Below, piece by piece: positions 1 through 13,567 of a DNA stretch of 64,000 nucleotides. This stretch comes from Carettochelys insculpta. Taxonomy: Eukaryota > Chordata > Testudines > Carettochelyidae. The position numbers and the translations under genes are program-made. Within the stretch, counting starts at the first letter, position 1. Every line of letters begins with the position of its first letter. The notes beneath the pieces are model-generated. The model did no database searches. It saw nothing but the letters and a program-made list of their open reading frames with translations, and had not been told where the DNA came from. The stretch lies in assembly GCF_033958435.1 (NCBI RefSeq), contig NC_134138.1:177552798-177616797 (forward strand). Reading direction: 5' to 3'.

Positions 1-2955
1 GATATATGTCTGTTGCAGAAATGAGACTCGATTTATTTAATCATCTGAAAAGATATTGTAGGATATCTAGTATTGTGTGTCTTACAATATTAATCTATGC
101 AATCTGTATTTTGAACAGTTTCTCACATATCTAAACACAAGTGGTGTGGTTGACATGAAGATCTGAGAACAGAGCAAACAACCCTGATGCTTTTGGTTCT
201 AGGTTTCTGAATTTGTGCACAGTGTGGAATTTCCTGTTGAATTTCCTATATTGAACACATCTTGTGGAAGAGATTGTGAATTTTTTATCCCCCAAATCTG
301 CTGACAAGGCCCTTCTAAGCTGCTGTCCTGAGATTCAGAGCCAACACACTGACATAGTGGTTCAATATGACTGGCATTTTTGATTCAGATGAAGTTTTGG
401 TGCACATCAACAGCGAGTAGCAGGGACAAAACTGTGCACAAAAGCATGGCTAGCACAAGCTGTTAGGCATTAAATTTTACTAAGAATGAGAAGTGGGGTG
501 ATTACGTCAAGATTTAAAATCCCCCAACCCTTATTTTGGCTAATCATGTTGGTGATTTACTAAGAAAAATGTACATAGTTTGATGCTATGAAGACCAACA
601 GCTCAAAATTGTATGGGATTGAGGATTTCTATCACAGACTTTGATTCTCGGAATTAATGCAGTAACATTACTGTTGGATCTTTATTTCTTTTGTGATTGG
701 AGCTCAAATGTGCAATCAATCATCCTAGACTGGTTATTGTTGTGAGAACTGCGATGTGTTCTTTTACAGCCTTATTCGGAAGGTAATACATTACATTACT
801 CACACTAGCTGTCTTGATAAAAAACAGAACTAGATAAAAGCATACAACCACTAACTCAATGGCTGCATTTAGGTCCAATTAGATCATGCCAATCAAACCC
901 ACATAATCAGCCAAATCCAAACCAAAGACTGCCAAGATTTTATACCAAACTGAAATGAGTGTGTATTTGTGCATGGGCGGGGGGTGGGGAGACAAACAAC
1001 CCCAACAAGCAAAATAAGTTATCAGTAATATTTGAGCACATATACTGCCAATTGCAGTAGAGTGACTTTGTTGACTCGCTATAGCAAATTATTTACTTTT
1101 CCCCCATTCACATGCTGAGACTAGGATTTTTTTTTCTAATTTGAAATCAGCTGGGATTGTGCTGGGAGGCAGGGGACCTTTAAGACGGAAAAAAGAATAG
1201 CTGCAGAAGGCTGAAGGTTAGAATTAAAGCCTTTTATTTGTGTCCTCCTCATTAGTGGCACACGTAAAAACAATGCACTAAGTTAACTGAGGTGGCTACA
1301 ATCAGCCTAGATACATTTCAAATATGCATCAGGCTGGGTTAAGAACCTTCTCTTTCATGTTTATCAAACGGGAACAGACACATATGTAACAATTTCCTCT
1401 ATTACTTCGCTTCCCTTTGCCACTTTAAAAACTCCCCAAATTACAAAGAAACCTTACAGGTGTATTGAGACCTTGGCATCAGAGAGGATGAATGGAATCA
1501 CAGATTACTATCCTTTTGTTTCTTTTGAGACGTCTGTCCCACCCACCAAGCAAACTGATCAAATCTAATTAGAAGTGGAGTGGTAACCCCGCCCCCCCCA
1601 AAGATAATGCAGCTAAAACAAGGTTTTACAACCTGAGTGCCATAGAGGGTATCTAACAAAATAGAGAAACCTCAGCATGGGACTGAGAGCAGATGAATTA
1701 ACATTTTTAAAAACTGTGGCTGGCATCCATACAGAGAGTAGCATTGTTTGCCCCCCTCCCTCCCCCCGCTGCATGCACACATTCAGCTTTTGGTGAGTGG
1801 GCTCCGACTGACCCATCCATATGCAGAATAAAAAGTGCTAACTGCAAATGTCACAGAATCAAGAACCATCTCCTCCCACGTACCTTTGCTGGGGGATATT
1901 ACATCAGGGTATAAACGACCAAAGCAAAAACTGAACCAAGGCTACCGGATTGACATCAGTAATGTAACCACTCTGGTGTTTGTTTCTGCCGCTGTAGCAA
2001 TACCAGGCATGCATCCAAGTCACCTCAACCCTCCCCCCACCTTAATGTTACCTTTTTTTTCTTTCTTTTCAACCCTTTCTTGGATAATTCCTTCTTCTTT
2101 GTGAAGAAGGTGGATTGTCAACTGGCTGACTAGATTTAGGGAGCCTGTGGGAACCTCCTTTTGTCAGCTGGAATTCCAGTCCTCTGCTTTCAGCCAATAG
2201 CATGCGGCACAAAACACTGGACTATACAGACATGCAGGTAAAGAACAGATGGAAAACATGGTGTGGAGTCCTGACTGCTTTCAGTATCGTTTTTCTATAG
2301 GAATGCAGTGGAACACATAGAGGGAAAATGAAATATATGGACTGGATTTCTTTATTCATCAACACACTGTATGACTACAGCTAGTGGATTTTTGGCCAAC
2401 ATAGGAAAACTGGACCAGAAAGTGAAAATCTGTTGAGATTTAAGGTAAATTACTCTGCAGCAGAGATTCAGCGGGGTGTAAAGTGTCTGAAAGCCTCTGA
2501 AATCAATGACAATGTAAACTAGCCAAGGACAATGCCCCTACGCCTGTTGATAATTGTGCATATATCACACACTGTGGTTCATTAATGTTTGCAAGGCATG
2601 TTGAGATCCCAAAACAGAATAGCAGTCCAAGCAATCCAAGACATAATAGTGTTTTTTCTTTGTATTTCTTGCACCATGACTATTACTTATTGTAAAATGA
2701 AGTGTTAAGGCATTGGAAACATCCTGTAAATCACACTTCTTAACAGCATTGGGATTGTAGAGAAGCCAGGCTTAGTGAAAAGGCAACCTTTGTTTATATT
2801 TTAAGATTATTTTAATTTGAGCTTTATGATGTTTCATTGTATTAATGGGTTATGTTTGCTTTTGCTTTTTAAACTTGCTTAGATACTGTTATGATGAGTA
2901 TTGTATAAATAACCCAAATAGAAGAGTTGAAAAGTTAGTAAGTTTAAGGGAATTG
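1..2955. other. AT-rich, no gene or repeat recognised
   Basis: No coding or repeat signature could be supported. There are homopolymer patches (T run near 1126, C runs near 1590 and 1760). Inferred CNTNAP2 intron. Confidence 0.5.
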
Positions 2956-3114
2956 GGGCTGTGTCTACACTTGCATTCCTCTGTTGGAAGAGGCATGCAA
3001 ACAGGGGGATTTGAAAATACAAATGAGATGCAGATTTACATATCTGGCACCTCATTTGCATATTCTTCTTTTGGCAGAGCTTCTTTTGAAAGAAGAAAAG
3101 CAGTGTAGACTTGC
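2956..3114. mobile_element. Short inverted-repeat element (MITE)
   Basis: The left end GGGGCTGTGTCTACACTTGC and the right end AAGCAGTGTAGACTTGCC are inverted copies of a terminal repeat seen across the window. A palindromic CTCATTTGCATA/AATGAGATGCAG core lies between. Confidence 0.5.
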
Positions 3115-3174
3115 CTCTTTTGAAAATAAACCCCACCTTCAAAAGAATCCTTCTTCCCTATTTTTATGGGACTA

Positions 3175-3985
3175 GGCTATTTTGAAATAACACTGCTGTA
3201 TACAAAAACTCATTTCAAAATAGCAATGAGCTATTTCGAAATACAGCATCTATGCACATAAAGCCTATTTTAAAACAGAGCCTTTGGATGTGCTATGGCT
3301 TATTTTGAAATAGGCTTGAATACGTGTCTTAACAGCACCTATTGGCCTTTTCTATACAGGCTACTTTCTTCGAAAGTGGCATGGTAATACATGGTCCGAA
3401 ATATGCTAATGAGGCGAGGATGCAAATTCCCCATGCCTCATTAGCATACAGTCACATCATTTGGAGTCCGGAAGACTGTTCTTCCGGACTCCAAAACGCC
3501 GTTTAGAAGTGTGGCTCCCGGGGGGGTCTTCCGGAAGGAAGTCCTTCTTCTGGAGGCCCCTTCTTCCCAAAAGTTTTCGGGAAGAAGGGGACTCTGGAAG
3601 AAGGACTTCCTTCCGGAAGCTCCCCGGGGGCCGCGCTTCTACACTGAGTTGCAGGGTCCAGAAGAACTGTCTTCCAGACTCCAAATGACGTGACCGTATG
3701 CTAATGAGGCGCAGGGAATTTGCATCCATGCCTCATCAGCATATTTTGGGCCATGTATTACCATGCCACTTTCAAAGAAAGTGGCCTGTGTAGAAATGGA
3801 CATTTTAAATACCTCTTTCAAAATAGGCACTATTCCTCATAGAATGAGGTTAACCAATTTCAAAATAAGCTATCTGCTATTTCAGAATTGTTTCAAAATA
3901 GCCATTGTGTTGTGTGCATGCTAGGATAGCTATTTTGAAATAACAACTGTTATTTCAAAATGACTTTGCTGTATAGACCTATGCT
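3175..3985. mobile_element. Harbinger-type MITE interrupted by a second palindromic element
   Basis: The outer arms carry many TATTTTGAAATA words on both sides; the right end is TTGCTGTATAGACCTATGC, and the left terminus is worn away. The same arm type forms the outer element at 24022-25147. The interruption is the 3344-3801 element. Confidence 0.6.
3344..3801. mobile_element. Palindromic MITE nested in another element
   Basis: The left end GGCCTTTTCTATACAGGCTA mirrors the right end GTGGCCTGTGTAGAAATGG. The arms share CTTTCTTCGAAAGTGGCATG / CATGCCACTTTCAAAGAAAG and TATGCTAATGAGGC. Small hairpins lie inside, such as GAGTCCGGAAGACTG facing TCTTCCGGACTCC. The 52.3-kb element has the same order of blocks. 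Confidence 0.7.
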
Positions 3986-4295
3986 CAGAAACCATTATCT
4001 GTGCAATTTGAAGGTAGAAGAAACAGTGGAAATGCAGCACAAATGTGCAAAGGGGATTGTGGATTTCTGTACCATTTGTTGCTATGCTACCTGGTTGAGG
4101 GGGGTATCTTAGTAGCACCTTTCCAGCAAATATGTTTTTCAAGCCTTGATGAAGAATGCTGCATCACAGGACAAATCAGCCACATGAAGGACAACACAAA
4201 ATCTACACTGAGGTGAAAACATCAGCACAGGAAGCAATGCTGAAGAAGGTTACCAGCTATGATTTTTTGTCAACATTTTCCCATGTATGTTGATA

Positions 4296-4498
4296 TATGT
4301 ATCTCATAGAACTGGAGTAGACCTTCAGAGGTCATCAAGTCCAATCTCCTGTACTCAGGGAAGGACTTATCACCAACCCTGACAGCTTTTTTTAAATCTA
4401 TTGACCCCAGATCCATAAATGGCCCCCTCAGGGATTGAATCTTCAATCCTACATTTAACCCATCAATGCTCAAACCACAGAGCTATCCCTCCCACTTT
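4296..4498 (-). mobile_element. tRNA-derived SINE with CR1-type tail
   Basis: On the minus strand it begins GGGATAGCTCTGTGGTTTG, resembling a polymerase III A box, followed by a B-box-like GATTCAATCC. It ends with a CR1-like 3' segment (GGACTTGATGACCTCTGAAG). tRNA-head SINEs whose tail is borrowed from CR1 are known from turtles. The A box has one change from the usual TAGCTCAGTGG. Confidence 0.75.
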
Positions 4499-5879
4499 CA
4501 AACATTCAGGAAGTATTCTTTGATGCCTGCTTAGTATGACCACCTGAGAGATGCATGATGGATTGAAATGCTGAGATACACATGAATAAGTTTGCTGTCT
4601 ACACGCCTTGGATGCACAGCAAAAGTACCCATTGTGGTACTTGTGAGAAGCAAAACTGCTACATCCTCTTTGTAAAGCTGCTCTGTTTTAAGTATTTGTG
4701 ACAAAAGAAAGGGAAGAGAGGGGAACAGAGGTTTGCTATTTGCCTCTAAAGAAACAGTCCTACTTATTACTCCCAAGAGACTCGTGTGCAAAATTACCTG
4801 GTGACCCTTAAGTGAACGGCCACGCTCGGGCATGTTAGGGTGAATTGCATGGGCACTTGAACAATGCGGTAAGGTACGTGGGGTGGAGGCAGGGTCCAGA
4901 GACCCTTTTAAATTGTGATCGGGAAATGTGCCTTAGCACAAAAGGCTAAACCACAAACTCCAGACCAAGAACTGAGGAACCAAGTGAATTGGGGAAGTCT
5001 AACCCAGTTAGCAATGGAATTTACTGAAGTGCTTGCAGACTGCACTGTCTGCAGCTCCCCCCCCAAGTCTAAAATTGACAAACAGGAAAACCCTATACAG
5101 AAAAGAGCCATGGCCTCTGACCTAGCAGCCCAGAGGTGCCAGCTGCGTACCTTAAAAGGGAAAAAGAAGTATGGGATGTATGGTTGTGTAAAAAGGGGAG
5201 GGGGTTGAGAGGGGCAGCAGGCGAAGAGAAGCAGAAGCAACCAGGATGTGGTGTATCAGGCCTCGGGTGGAGCCAGCAAACGGCAGATCATAAAAGGGGG
5301 CAACAAAGTAAGAAGGAGGAGGAACTCCCGAATCCTGGAGAGACCGGATGCTGTCTGTGACAAGGACTGATCACCCTTCGCCGCTCCTCCCGCCTGCTCA
5401 TGAGTTAAATAGAGTAGTGTGTGAAAATCTATTGGTACCACGAAGAAATTTGTAACAGTATAGCTAAGACACCCAGATGCAGTGTTTTATTGTTTTGTTC
5501 CTGTACGTGCTCAGCTATGTAAGTAAAAGTTAGCAGTTGCATTTTATCTCTGCTTTTCCTTTTATATGCTGCCATAGCTATGTGTATTGCTGTGTGTATG
5601 TCTTTTGTTTTATGAGTCTGTAAGGGTCATGTGCAAGGCTGAGGCAAAGACACCCCAGGACCCCCGAGAGGGCTTTTACCGAATGACCGGGAAGTTCTGA
5701 ACGCAAGCTGCCTCAGCTGGGAAGCGTGGTCCACTGAACCTCCGTGTTCTACAGAACAGAGTGTAGTTTGTATCTAGATGTCACTTTCTCCTATTAATCC
5801 TTAAGTCCTATCCCCTGAAACTCAAAACTCACACTTCTTGGGGATAGATAACAGCTCTTAGAAATCAGGATAGATAACA

Positions 5880-6030
5880 GCCAATGAATTCCACCAACCC
5901 ATGGGCTATTTTAGAGAACTACTGGGAGTTAGAAAAACCCCAGGGGGTGTTTCTTTTCCTTTTGGGTGTAATCCTATTCCTCCTATTAGTAGTGTGGTGT
6001 AAGCTACAGCTATAACTACATCAGTTTCGT
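5880..6030 (+). other. Possible endogenous-retrovirus envelope tail (weak)
   Basis: A short open frame ending at a TAA near 6030 gives a run of about twenty hydrophobic residues followed by a short basic and polar tail. This is the pattern of the membrane anchor of a retroviral transmembrane protein. No further envelope, gag or pol sequence is recognisable around it, and chance cannot be excluded. Confidence 0.25.
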
Positions 6031-6624
6031 AGTAAATAGCACAATCACTCTCAGTGGAGCGGGCCATCACTGAGAAGCAGCCCTCCCTTTTCCCCAGTTC
6101 AACACTTCACCCACCTCTCACCTCCACCCTTATTTAGGACTTGGAGCACAGCATATTTGCTCCTCAACTCTGAGGAGAGAAGCAACACCTCTGGAAAAAA
6201 GTGATACAAAAGATGATGGAAGTACATTTCTTTAAGGACGAGCTGTTCTTTCCCATATTTGTGGCATATGAGTCTCCTAGATGATGTATTTTAACCAACA
6301 GAAGTCCCTTGTTCTTCAGAGAACCGAGTCTTATGTTGCTGTAGTCAATCACTTCCATAAATGCAAGTGTGGTTGGAAGAGACAATTGATGCTAATGAGA
6401 ACAAGCATTAAATTACACTATGGTACCTTTCATGCATATAGTTTCCTCTCAGAACTGATTGGGAAGTGCTTTTGTTTCTATGGAGGAAAAAAAGTTGCAT
6501 AAAGGAAAGTGAAAAGATTTTGCTTCAGATGTCCTAAAGCCTGCTCTTTTCAGTTTGGGGCTATAAATTTTCAATATTGAGATGTAAAAAACTGAGTATT
6601 TTTGGTTGTGCATTTATGATTGGT

Positions 6625-6785
6625 CTGCCACAGACTTTCTCTGTAACTTTGAACCAGTCAGCTGTGCCTCAGTTCCCCATCTGTAAAACTGAGATGGTAG
6701 TGTTTCCCTCCTTTACAGAGGTGTTGAGAGGATATATACATTACAGATTGTGAGCTGCTCAGATTTTATGGGAATAGAGGCCAAA
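6625..6785 (+). repeat. MIR-like SINE relic
   Basis: GTGCCTCAGTTCCCCATCTG, then TAAAACTGAGATGGTAGTG and CAGAGGTGTTGAGAGGAT are the hallmark words of MIR/core-SINE 3' halves, with many substitutions. Confidence 0.65.
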
Positions 6786-6789
6786 TAAG

Positions 6790-9760
6790 TCCTTAAGATA
6801 GACTGAAGAGAGCTAGAGCTTCCAAGACCCTGGAGTGAGGGGCCAGTGACCATAGCAAATCAGGGTGGAAACACAGTGCTAGAATTGAAAGGCGCAGTTT
6901 GAGCTGAATCCACTGCTTCAAGCCAAAACCAAACCAAAAACCCCGCAGATCACTAAGTACTCAGAGTCACTCAGTGTGTTCTGGAAGAGGAGGGAAACCT
7001 TGGGCTGACTATTTTTGCTCTGCTTCCCATAAAATCAGGGGAATGATGTTAGTTAATAGCAAGAGCACAAAGGTGAGTGGGACTAGTGGGCCAAGCTGTC
7101 CTCTTCTGAGTAAAAGCAAGACAGTAGCTCCAAGAGTTTAAACTCTTCATCCCCTTAAGGGTGAAGGGTTTAGTGCCAGCAAAACAGGACAGGAAGCTCC
7201 TCTCTGGTTAGCCCCATTCACCGGGTGCATTCATTTCAAACGGCAGTTTAATTTCTCCCCTTCTCATGGAAGAGCTACCAGGTTGGTGGTCATGTTGTCA
7301 GTTCCATGCTTTGTGCTGCCTCTGGAGCAGTTCACCGAGCTGAAGTTAATGCAGCTCTAAAGAAATTTTCCATTAGCTCTCAGCTACTTCGGAGGTAGAG
7401 CTAGTCCCAGTCAGTTAAAAGTGCCACCTGCAGGATTCATTTCTCATCTCTGGGCTACAAAGACTATGAATACAAGCCCAAGACAAGGACTTTGTGATAT
7501 ATGTGTCTAAATGAGACATGAGCTTACTAGGTGTCTCTGGCAACTGTTCAGGTATAGGTTAATGATCTCACAGCTCTTCCATTGGAACCAGAATTCAAAT
7601 TCCCTTTTAGATCACAAATCAAATTGATTTTCCTGGATAGCAGAAATTCCAGGGAACATTTAAAGGTCAAAAGTAACCGTATCCTTTGTAGACAAAATAA
7701 AATCATAATCTGTAACTGACATTGCTTTTTTGTGGTTTATATGCTTTAGCTCATTGCTTGCAATGGTCTGTACATGCAGTGTAATGCATGGGTTGATAGC
7801 CATCACATATTTCAATTGAATTTTGATAATATCATAACAATATCAGAGCTAGCTTTGAGCTGTTTATACACGTCAGAATTTAAGAGCATATTACTGTCTT
7901 GTGTGAAAGCATATTTCTTCTCATTTATAAACAAAAAATCCATCCAGCTACCATAATCATGAAAATAAAAATGATTAATTTAGACATATATAATGAATGT
8001 GATGTGACTTTCTGGAGATACATGATCATTATTGTTAGCACTCAGTGTTTGTACATGAGACAAGTTATCAAAGGTGTGGAATAAATTTCACAAGTAATTC
8101 ATATTTGAATTAATGAGATGTGATCACCCCCACTTTTACTATAAGAAATTCAGTGCCCTTTTACTATAAGAAAGTAAATAACTGATTCTTGCATGCACAC
8201 GCATGTGTGCACACACATATACTGCAGTCCCTGCAATAGCTATTGTTCTGCAAATGATCAAATGTAGGACATCAGTCAATAGCCTTACTTACCAACTCTA
8301 ATGACCAATTCATTTGTCTCATATTCAATCTGCTTCCTAACAAATTGTTTACAAAGTCAGAGAACAGATTTTCCGATACATAATAAACCTCTACTAAAAA
8401 GCACATCTTATTAAGAAGTCTACCATTTAATTTTCCTTGTTTTGATAACATTTGGGAGCTAATACAAATCAGTGATTCATCCTAATGCTGAATTGGGCTG
8501 CATTTTTTCCATTTTTAGTTGCCTTGTTTTTGTAGCCCACCTAACATAAATCTCTTGTCACCTGGAGCTGCAAACAAAGATGCAGCAGGAGGCTGAATCT
8601 TAATGAGTTTCTGACTACTAACTGAGAGAAATGCAGAATTACCTATTCAAGCCATGGATTACATTTGCAAAGGTTAATACTGTTCATGTAACTTCCATGA
8701 CAGGCGTTTTGCTCTGTTTAAATATGAGTTAAATTTTTAAAACTTTCTGTTGGAGGAAGGAGGCACCTCCAGGTCACAACCTCCAAAAATCACCATGACC
8801 CAAATCTACACATCAATCCTTTGATTCATTTTTAAATCTCGCTGCCACTTAACTGAGCACATTGTTTGATTGTGCATATATTCAGTATCTTTTGACCTGT
8901 ACTATTCCCTCAATATTTGTTCTTCCCTCACTATCCAGTCCCATTTATTTATTGCCTACAACAAAGTTTTGTTATAAACCCATTCAAAGCAGCTCCACAA
9001 AATGGCTTTAATTATTAAAACACGTCACACACATATTGGAATGAACATTCACATTTGTCTGAAGCAATACACAATTTTCTTTTAGCCAGTCAAGATTTCA
9101 AGACCCTGTGCTTCCATCAGCAGAAAAGGCAAGACAAGCAGAGCCCTGCATCTCAAACTGATGAATTGGACTAAATATTCCCAGTCTTTGCCAGGTCTTG
9201 AACTTGGTAGCGAGCTCAAGACTCAGACCAAGTTAGTTACCTCAGCCTGGGTTTGAGCCAATCGCAAGTGATTTATAGATGATACATCCGAATACTTAAA
9301 TTTGAACTCTCAATGTTTTGATGCAAAAAGCGCATAACACCCTAATTTTGAAGGACCACCACTTTGAGGGATTGCCCAAAACTGAAACAGTGCAAAACGC
9401 AAGGATGAAATACAAGGATGGATCTTTAGCAAAAGGACTGTCACATACTATATGCTTGAACAGCAAGTAGCATAGAGCAATCCTTAGTCGGGTGGAAGTC
9501 AAGCAGCTACTACAAAATAAATTATTCATAGTAGTAATTGAAAGATAAGAAAATATGAGTATGAATCCCTGCACAATAAAATCAAAAGAAACTGGCACAG
9601 TTCTGTTTAATAGATTTACGAAAACCCAAGTCTTCAGAGCAGACTGCATCAGTTTTGGTCCTGCAATCTTGCCAATGTCTCTAATCGGTTCCTGTAATCA
9701 AAGAAATACTGCAAGGCTAATATCCTTAGGAGTACTATGCAGTACTATTTTTTGTTAAAA
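6790..9760. other. AT-rich, no gene recognised
   Basis: Only a small local duplication is seen: CTTTTACTATAAGAAA occurs twice at about 8135 and 8158. A CA/TG-rich patch lies at about 8200-8222. Inferred intron. Confidence 0.5.
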
Positions 9761-9764
9761 AAAA

Positions 9765-10045
9765 AAAAAAAAGAGCTGGTGCAGCTCCTCACCTTCTCCC
9801 ACCAGTGGCTGGATTCCTGTGGCTGGTACTGCTGGAGTGCTGGAAGGGCAGTGGGGCTCCGGCTCCCAGCCCCGCTCTGCCACAGGACAGGGTCTCTGCC
9901 TCCCAGGCCTCTGCCTTCTGGTCCCTTCAATACTGCAGGGCTGGCATGGGCTCCAGCTCCCAGTCCCACTCTGCCACAGGGTCAGCAGGGGCACTGGCTC
10001 ATGGCCCCACTCTGGAAAAAATGGTGACAGGACACCGTACCAGAG
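9765..10045. repeat. GC-rich dispersed repeat, possibly hAT-derived
   Basis: It holds two similar blocks (GGCTCCGGCTCCCAGCCCCG / GGCTCCAGCTCCCAGTCCCA, each followed by CTCTGCCACAGG) and ends near GGACACCGTACCAGAGCC. A poly-A run precedes it at about 9757-9772. A shorter piece with GAGTACCGGCACCTTGG lies at 22450-22535. Confidence 0.4.
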
Positions 10046-10099
10046 CCTACCATCACAAAAAAAGCACTGGTCCTATGTAAACCAGGGCCTCTCAATATA

Positions 10100-12130
10100 G
10101 AGAAAGAAAAGAAGGCAACAAGAGAGAGAACCTATAAGACTGGAACTGCAGTTACTCAGCCTCAGATTTAGGCCTGTGTCTGGCTGATGTAAAACACTGT
10201 ATACATTTGTGTGTGTCTCTCTCAAGAAACTTTGCATGGTGGCTGTTTCACACAAAATTGTCATGTGGCAGGTAGAGAAAAGAAACCTGTCATTTCCAAT
10301 GGCATGGGTTTTTTTTTTTTCGATTTGTGGAAACAATGAAAAAGAAATATCAGAAGTAGAACTGTTTTCCCGATTGCTTACAGAACTCCCAGAGGAAATC
10401 CATGAAACACAAAATCTCTCTTGTTGGAGTACTGTGAAAATGAAGCCTGAGTTTAATTTAATAATAATTGGCTACTTCAGTTCATTTGGAGCACCAGGAG
10501 TCTCTTGACAAGAACAGAAAAGCTGCACGCCACTATGATGTAGGGTTTTATTTCCTGTTGATTTGAGATTTTATTTTTCCTTGGGTGAATTTCCTTCAGT
10601 TTCTGAAACAATGACTCAACAGAGAGGGAGAAAGAATTAATTAAGGCATGATGCCATATGAGAGAGAGAGAGAGAGAGAGAAATGAAATTAATTTTTTTT
10701 CAAAGGAATGAATATTTATCCCTGAATTCTCAGTTAGAATTAAGACTTAAATGCCTATCTTATTTTCACCCAAAGGATAATATTAAAATACGATGACAAA
10801 AAGTAAAATTAAACATAAATGAGAGGCCTAACTGGAAAATGAAACAGTTTAATAGGAAGAGAAGGACAGACAGACATTTCAGCAAAATGTCTAGGATGGC
10901 GAAAGATGGGGATAAGAGCTCCCTGGAAGATAAAAATTGTTATATGAACAGATAAAGAAGCTGCTGTCTTTAACATATCATGCACATATCCTAGGAGGAT
11001 ATCATTTTCTTCCACAGATTGCATGGTATCCTATGGCCAGTTTACTGAGAGAGAGAAAGAAAGAGCATTGTGTGTAAATTCTGTCTCTAGTGAAGGGTTA
11101 AGATTAATGAGGCAAATCTGAAGTGACAAACCACAAATTGTTTAAACTTTTCAGTGCCACGGATACCAAACTTTCCTGTGCCCTATGGGTGTGAGTCACT
11201 TACAGTGCAGACAAGAAAAGAGACGCTAAAAATCCTGAGGAATAAGCCTTTCTGTGAAGTTATTTGCAGTCTAAGTTTTGTTTGTTTGGTATTTGCAGCC
11301 ATAATACTACAGCTCATTCCCAGAAGGCACTTCCATTCCTGAACTCTCTTTTCAGTAATTTATAAACAAAACCTTTCACTTGGAGTTGAAGAAAAACACT
11401 TGTGGTCCAAGCCCAAGGGCATAGTGCTTTGTTTTTTCCTAAAGCGGGGTTGGATTGAGAAAGGCCCGCTGATGGGTTTGGGGAGGCTGACCAGGGGAGC
11501 AGATGCATAGGTGCTATGTGTTTCAAAGAGCAGCAGCTGGGCACATCACTCCACTGCTCCATTTTGCTAATGAGGGCTGGGGTGGCGGGGAGCATCACCT
11601 TGGCCCTGACTCTTCTGTCTGAGGTTCCACTCCTTCTGGGAGCATGGAGCAGGGTCCTCCTACACCTTGCTCACCCCGGGACTCCTGGGGGCTGTCAGCA
11701 CTGCTAAGGTTGGCAATATCTGCACGGCACAGCAGGCTTCAAGACAGGGGTCTCTAACCAACACAACCTATTCTGGGCTCAAGCACTGTATCTTTGGCAT
11801 TGTATGTGGAGATGATGTTTTTGATGTGCATCAGTCTTACAAAGATGTGTATCATAGAATCTAAGAGTTTAGTAAAGTACAAAGGCCTGGAAAGAAATAC
11901 TCACTTTATCCATCTTCTGGAAAGAGATGCTCACTTGGGTAAAACCCAGCCAGTCAACTTTGATTTGGAGAAGCAAGAAAATATTAATTTACTAATTCTT
12001 TTGCCCTCTTCTTGAAAACTGCTGCACACAAACATTTGTGTTTGTATTTCTCAGAAGAATATGATTCTTACTTAATTTGAAAAAAAGAGGGGCATTATTT
12101 TCTTAGGATTATATTTGCAAATCCATAGAT
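10100..12130. other. No gene recognised
   Basis: Holds the AG microsatellite and a moderately GC-rich patch at 11440-11700 that looks like worn repeat but is unassigned. Inferred intron. Confidence 0.45.
10660..10681 (+). repeat. (AG)n microsatellite
   Basis: About eleven AG units in a row, with AG-rich flanks. Confidence 0.95.
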
Positions 12131-12134
12131 TTTA

Positions 12135-13565
12135 AGCAGTCCTAACACATAATTGCTCTTGGCGGTCACTTGATAATAAGTAGGATATCTTCATGTCACC
12201 ATCCAATTTGTGAGTCTGTTGATGGCTTATCAGCCCAATTCCTGGAGCCTCAGATTTTATCACAGAAGTTGCATCTGTTGGTAGCTGTTGGAGGGGCACA
12301 GGGCAGTTTTTGCCACTCTTTTTTTCTTCTCTGCCTCTTCTTGTCTGCAGTGCGGCGGGACTGCTCATATCATAACCACCCCCTTCACGGATTAGCATTC
12401 TCCACTGGGTATGGTCTTGTGCAAAGTTCTCCCAAGTGTCAACACCGATGCTGCACTTTTTCATGTGTCTCTTCAGCATGTCCTTTGTATTGCTCCCATT
12501 GGCCCCCAATGCTCCTCACACTTTCCTCCAACTCAGAAAACAGAATTTGTTTTGGGAGGTGCTGATCAGACATCTGGACCATGTGACCAGCCCAATGAAG
12601 TTGTTGATAAATGATAATGCCTTCAATGCTGGTCATGTTCGACTCTTCCAGGACACTAGTGTTTGTGCACCTGTCCACCCAAGAGATATTTAGGGTTCTA
12701 CTGAGGCAGTGTTGATGATATCATTCATGTGCCTTCAGATGATGCTTGTATGTTGTCCAGGGTTTACATGCAGACAGAGGTATTGGAACAACCACTGCAT
12801 GGTATACAAGGAGCTCTGCTTGGGCTAGATGTCCCGGTTCTCAAAGACCCTTTGTCTTGAATGAGCAAAAGCAGAGCTTACTTGGCTCAGATGATGCTGG
12901 ATTTCCACATCAATGTTGACTTTAGCGGAAAGATGACTTCCATGGTATGGAAAGTGCTCAACATTTCCCAGCAGTTCTCCATTGACTTCATTAGAAAGAT
13001 TGTCCAGTCGGAGAGGGTTGGTGGAGCACCTTGATCTTTTTAATGCTCAGTATGAGACTGAGATTTTCGTATGATTAAGGGCAGTGGGAGAAAGAGCAGC
13101 AACCATGTTGTCATCCACATACTGGAGATTCATGATTGAGATGCTTTTAGCCTTCAGTCTCCTGAGACTGAAAAGCTTCCCGTTTGTTGTGTAGACAATC
13201 TTCATGACATCTGGAGTCTTGCCATCAATGAGGTGAAGGGTCATGGCAATGAAGGTGCAGAACAGCAATGGGGCAATGATGCAGCCTTGTTTGACTCCCG
13301 TTTTGACCTCAGAGGGGCCGATTTGTGAACCTTTGTTGGTCAGTACTGTGGCAGTCATGATGTCGTGAACCAGCCTCAGGATGCTAATGATTTTTTTGAT
13401 GGCAGCCAATCTTTGAGAGAATGGCCCACAGGGCGCTATAATTGACTGAGTCAAATGCTTCAGACAGGTTGATGAAATTGATGTATAAGGAATGGTTGTG
13501 TTTACAACAAATGGGTGCTGAGTAAAAGCATAAGGGGCTGGGGACAGAGGGGTTTTTTTGCCTCA
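12135..13565 (-). mobile_element. Decayed non-LTR retrotransposon (clade uncertain)
   Basis: Minus-strand fragments appear in the right order. There is an RT segment with YINFINLSEAFDSVNYSALW (13384-13578), then VKQGCIIAPLLF and LQYVDD (13047-13454), then a C-terminal part with LHWAGHMVQMSDQHLPKQIL (12439-12678) and KDMLKRHMKKCSIGVDTWEN with QDHTQWRMLI (12132-12509). The set resembles elements whose proteins are often labelled craniofacial-development-protein-2-like, which suggests an RTE- or L2-like clade, but I cannot assign it. Several frameshifts separate the parts. It is unlike the CR1 at 44 kb. Confidence 0.75.
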
Positions 13566-13567
13566 GA

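Noticed and set aside
4296..4498. Possible tRNA gene from the A- and B-box-like words
   Set aside because: No acceptor-stem pairing or anticodon arm can be drawn and a CR1-type tail follows, so it is a SINE.
4905..5240. Possible retroviral gag or leader before the weak envelope tail
   Set aside because: No motif could be recognised and the frame is short.
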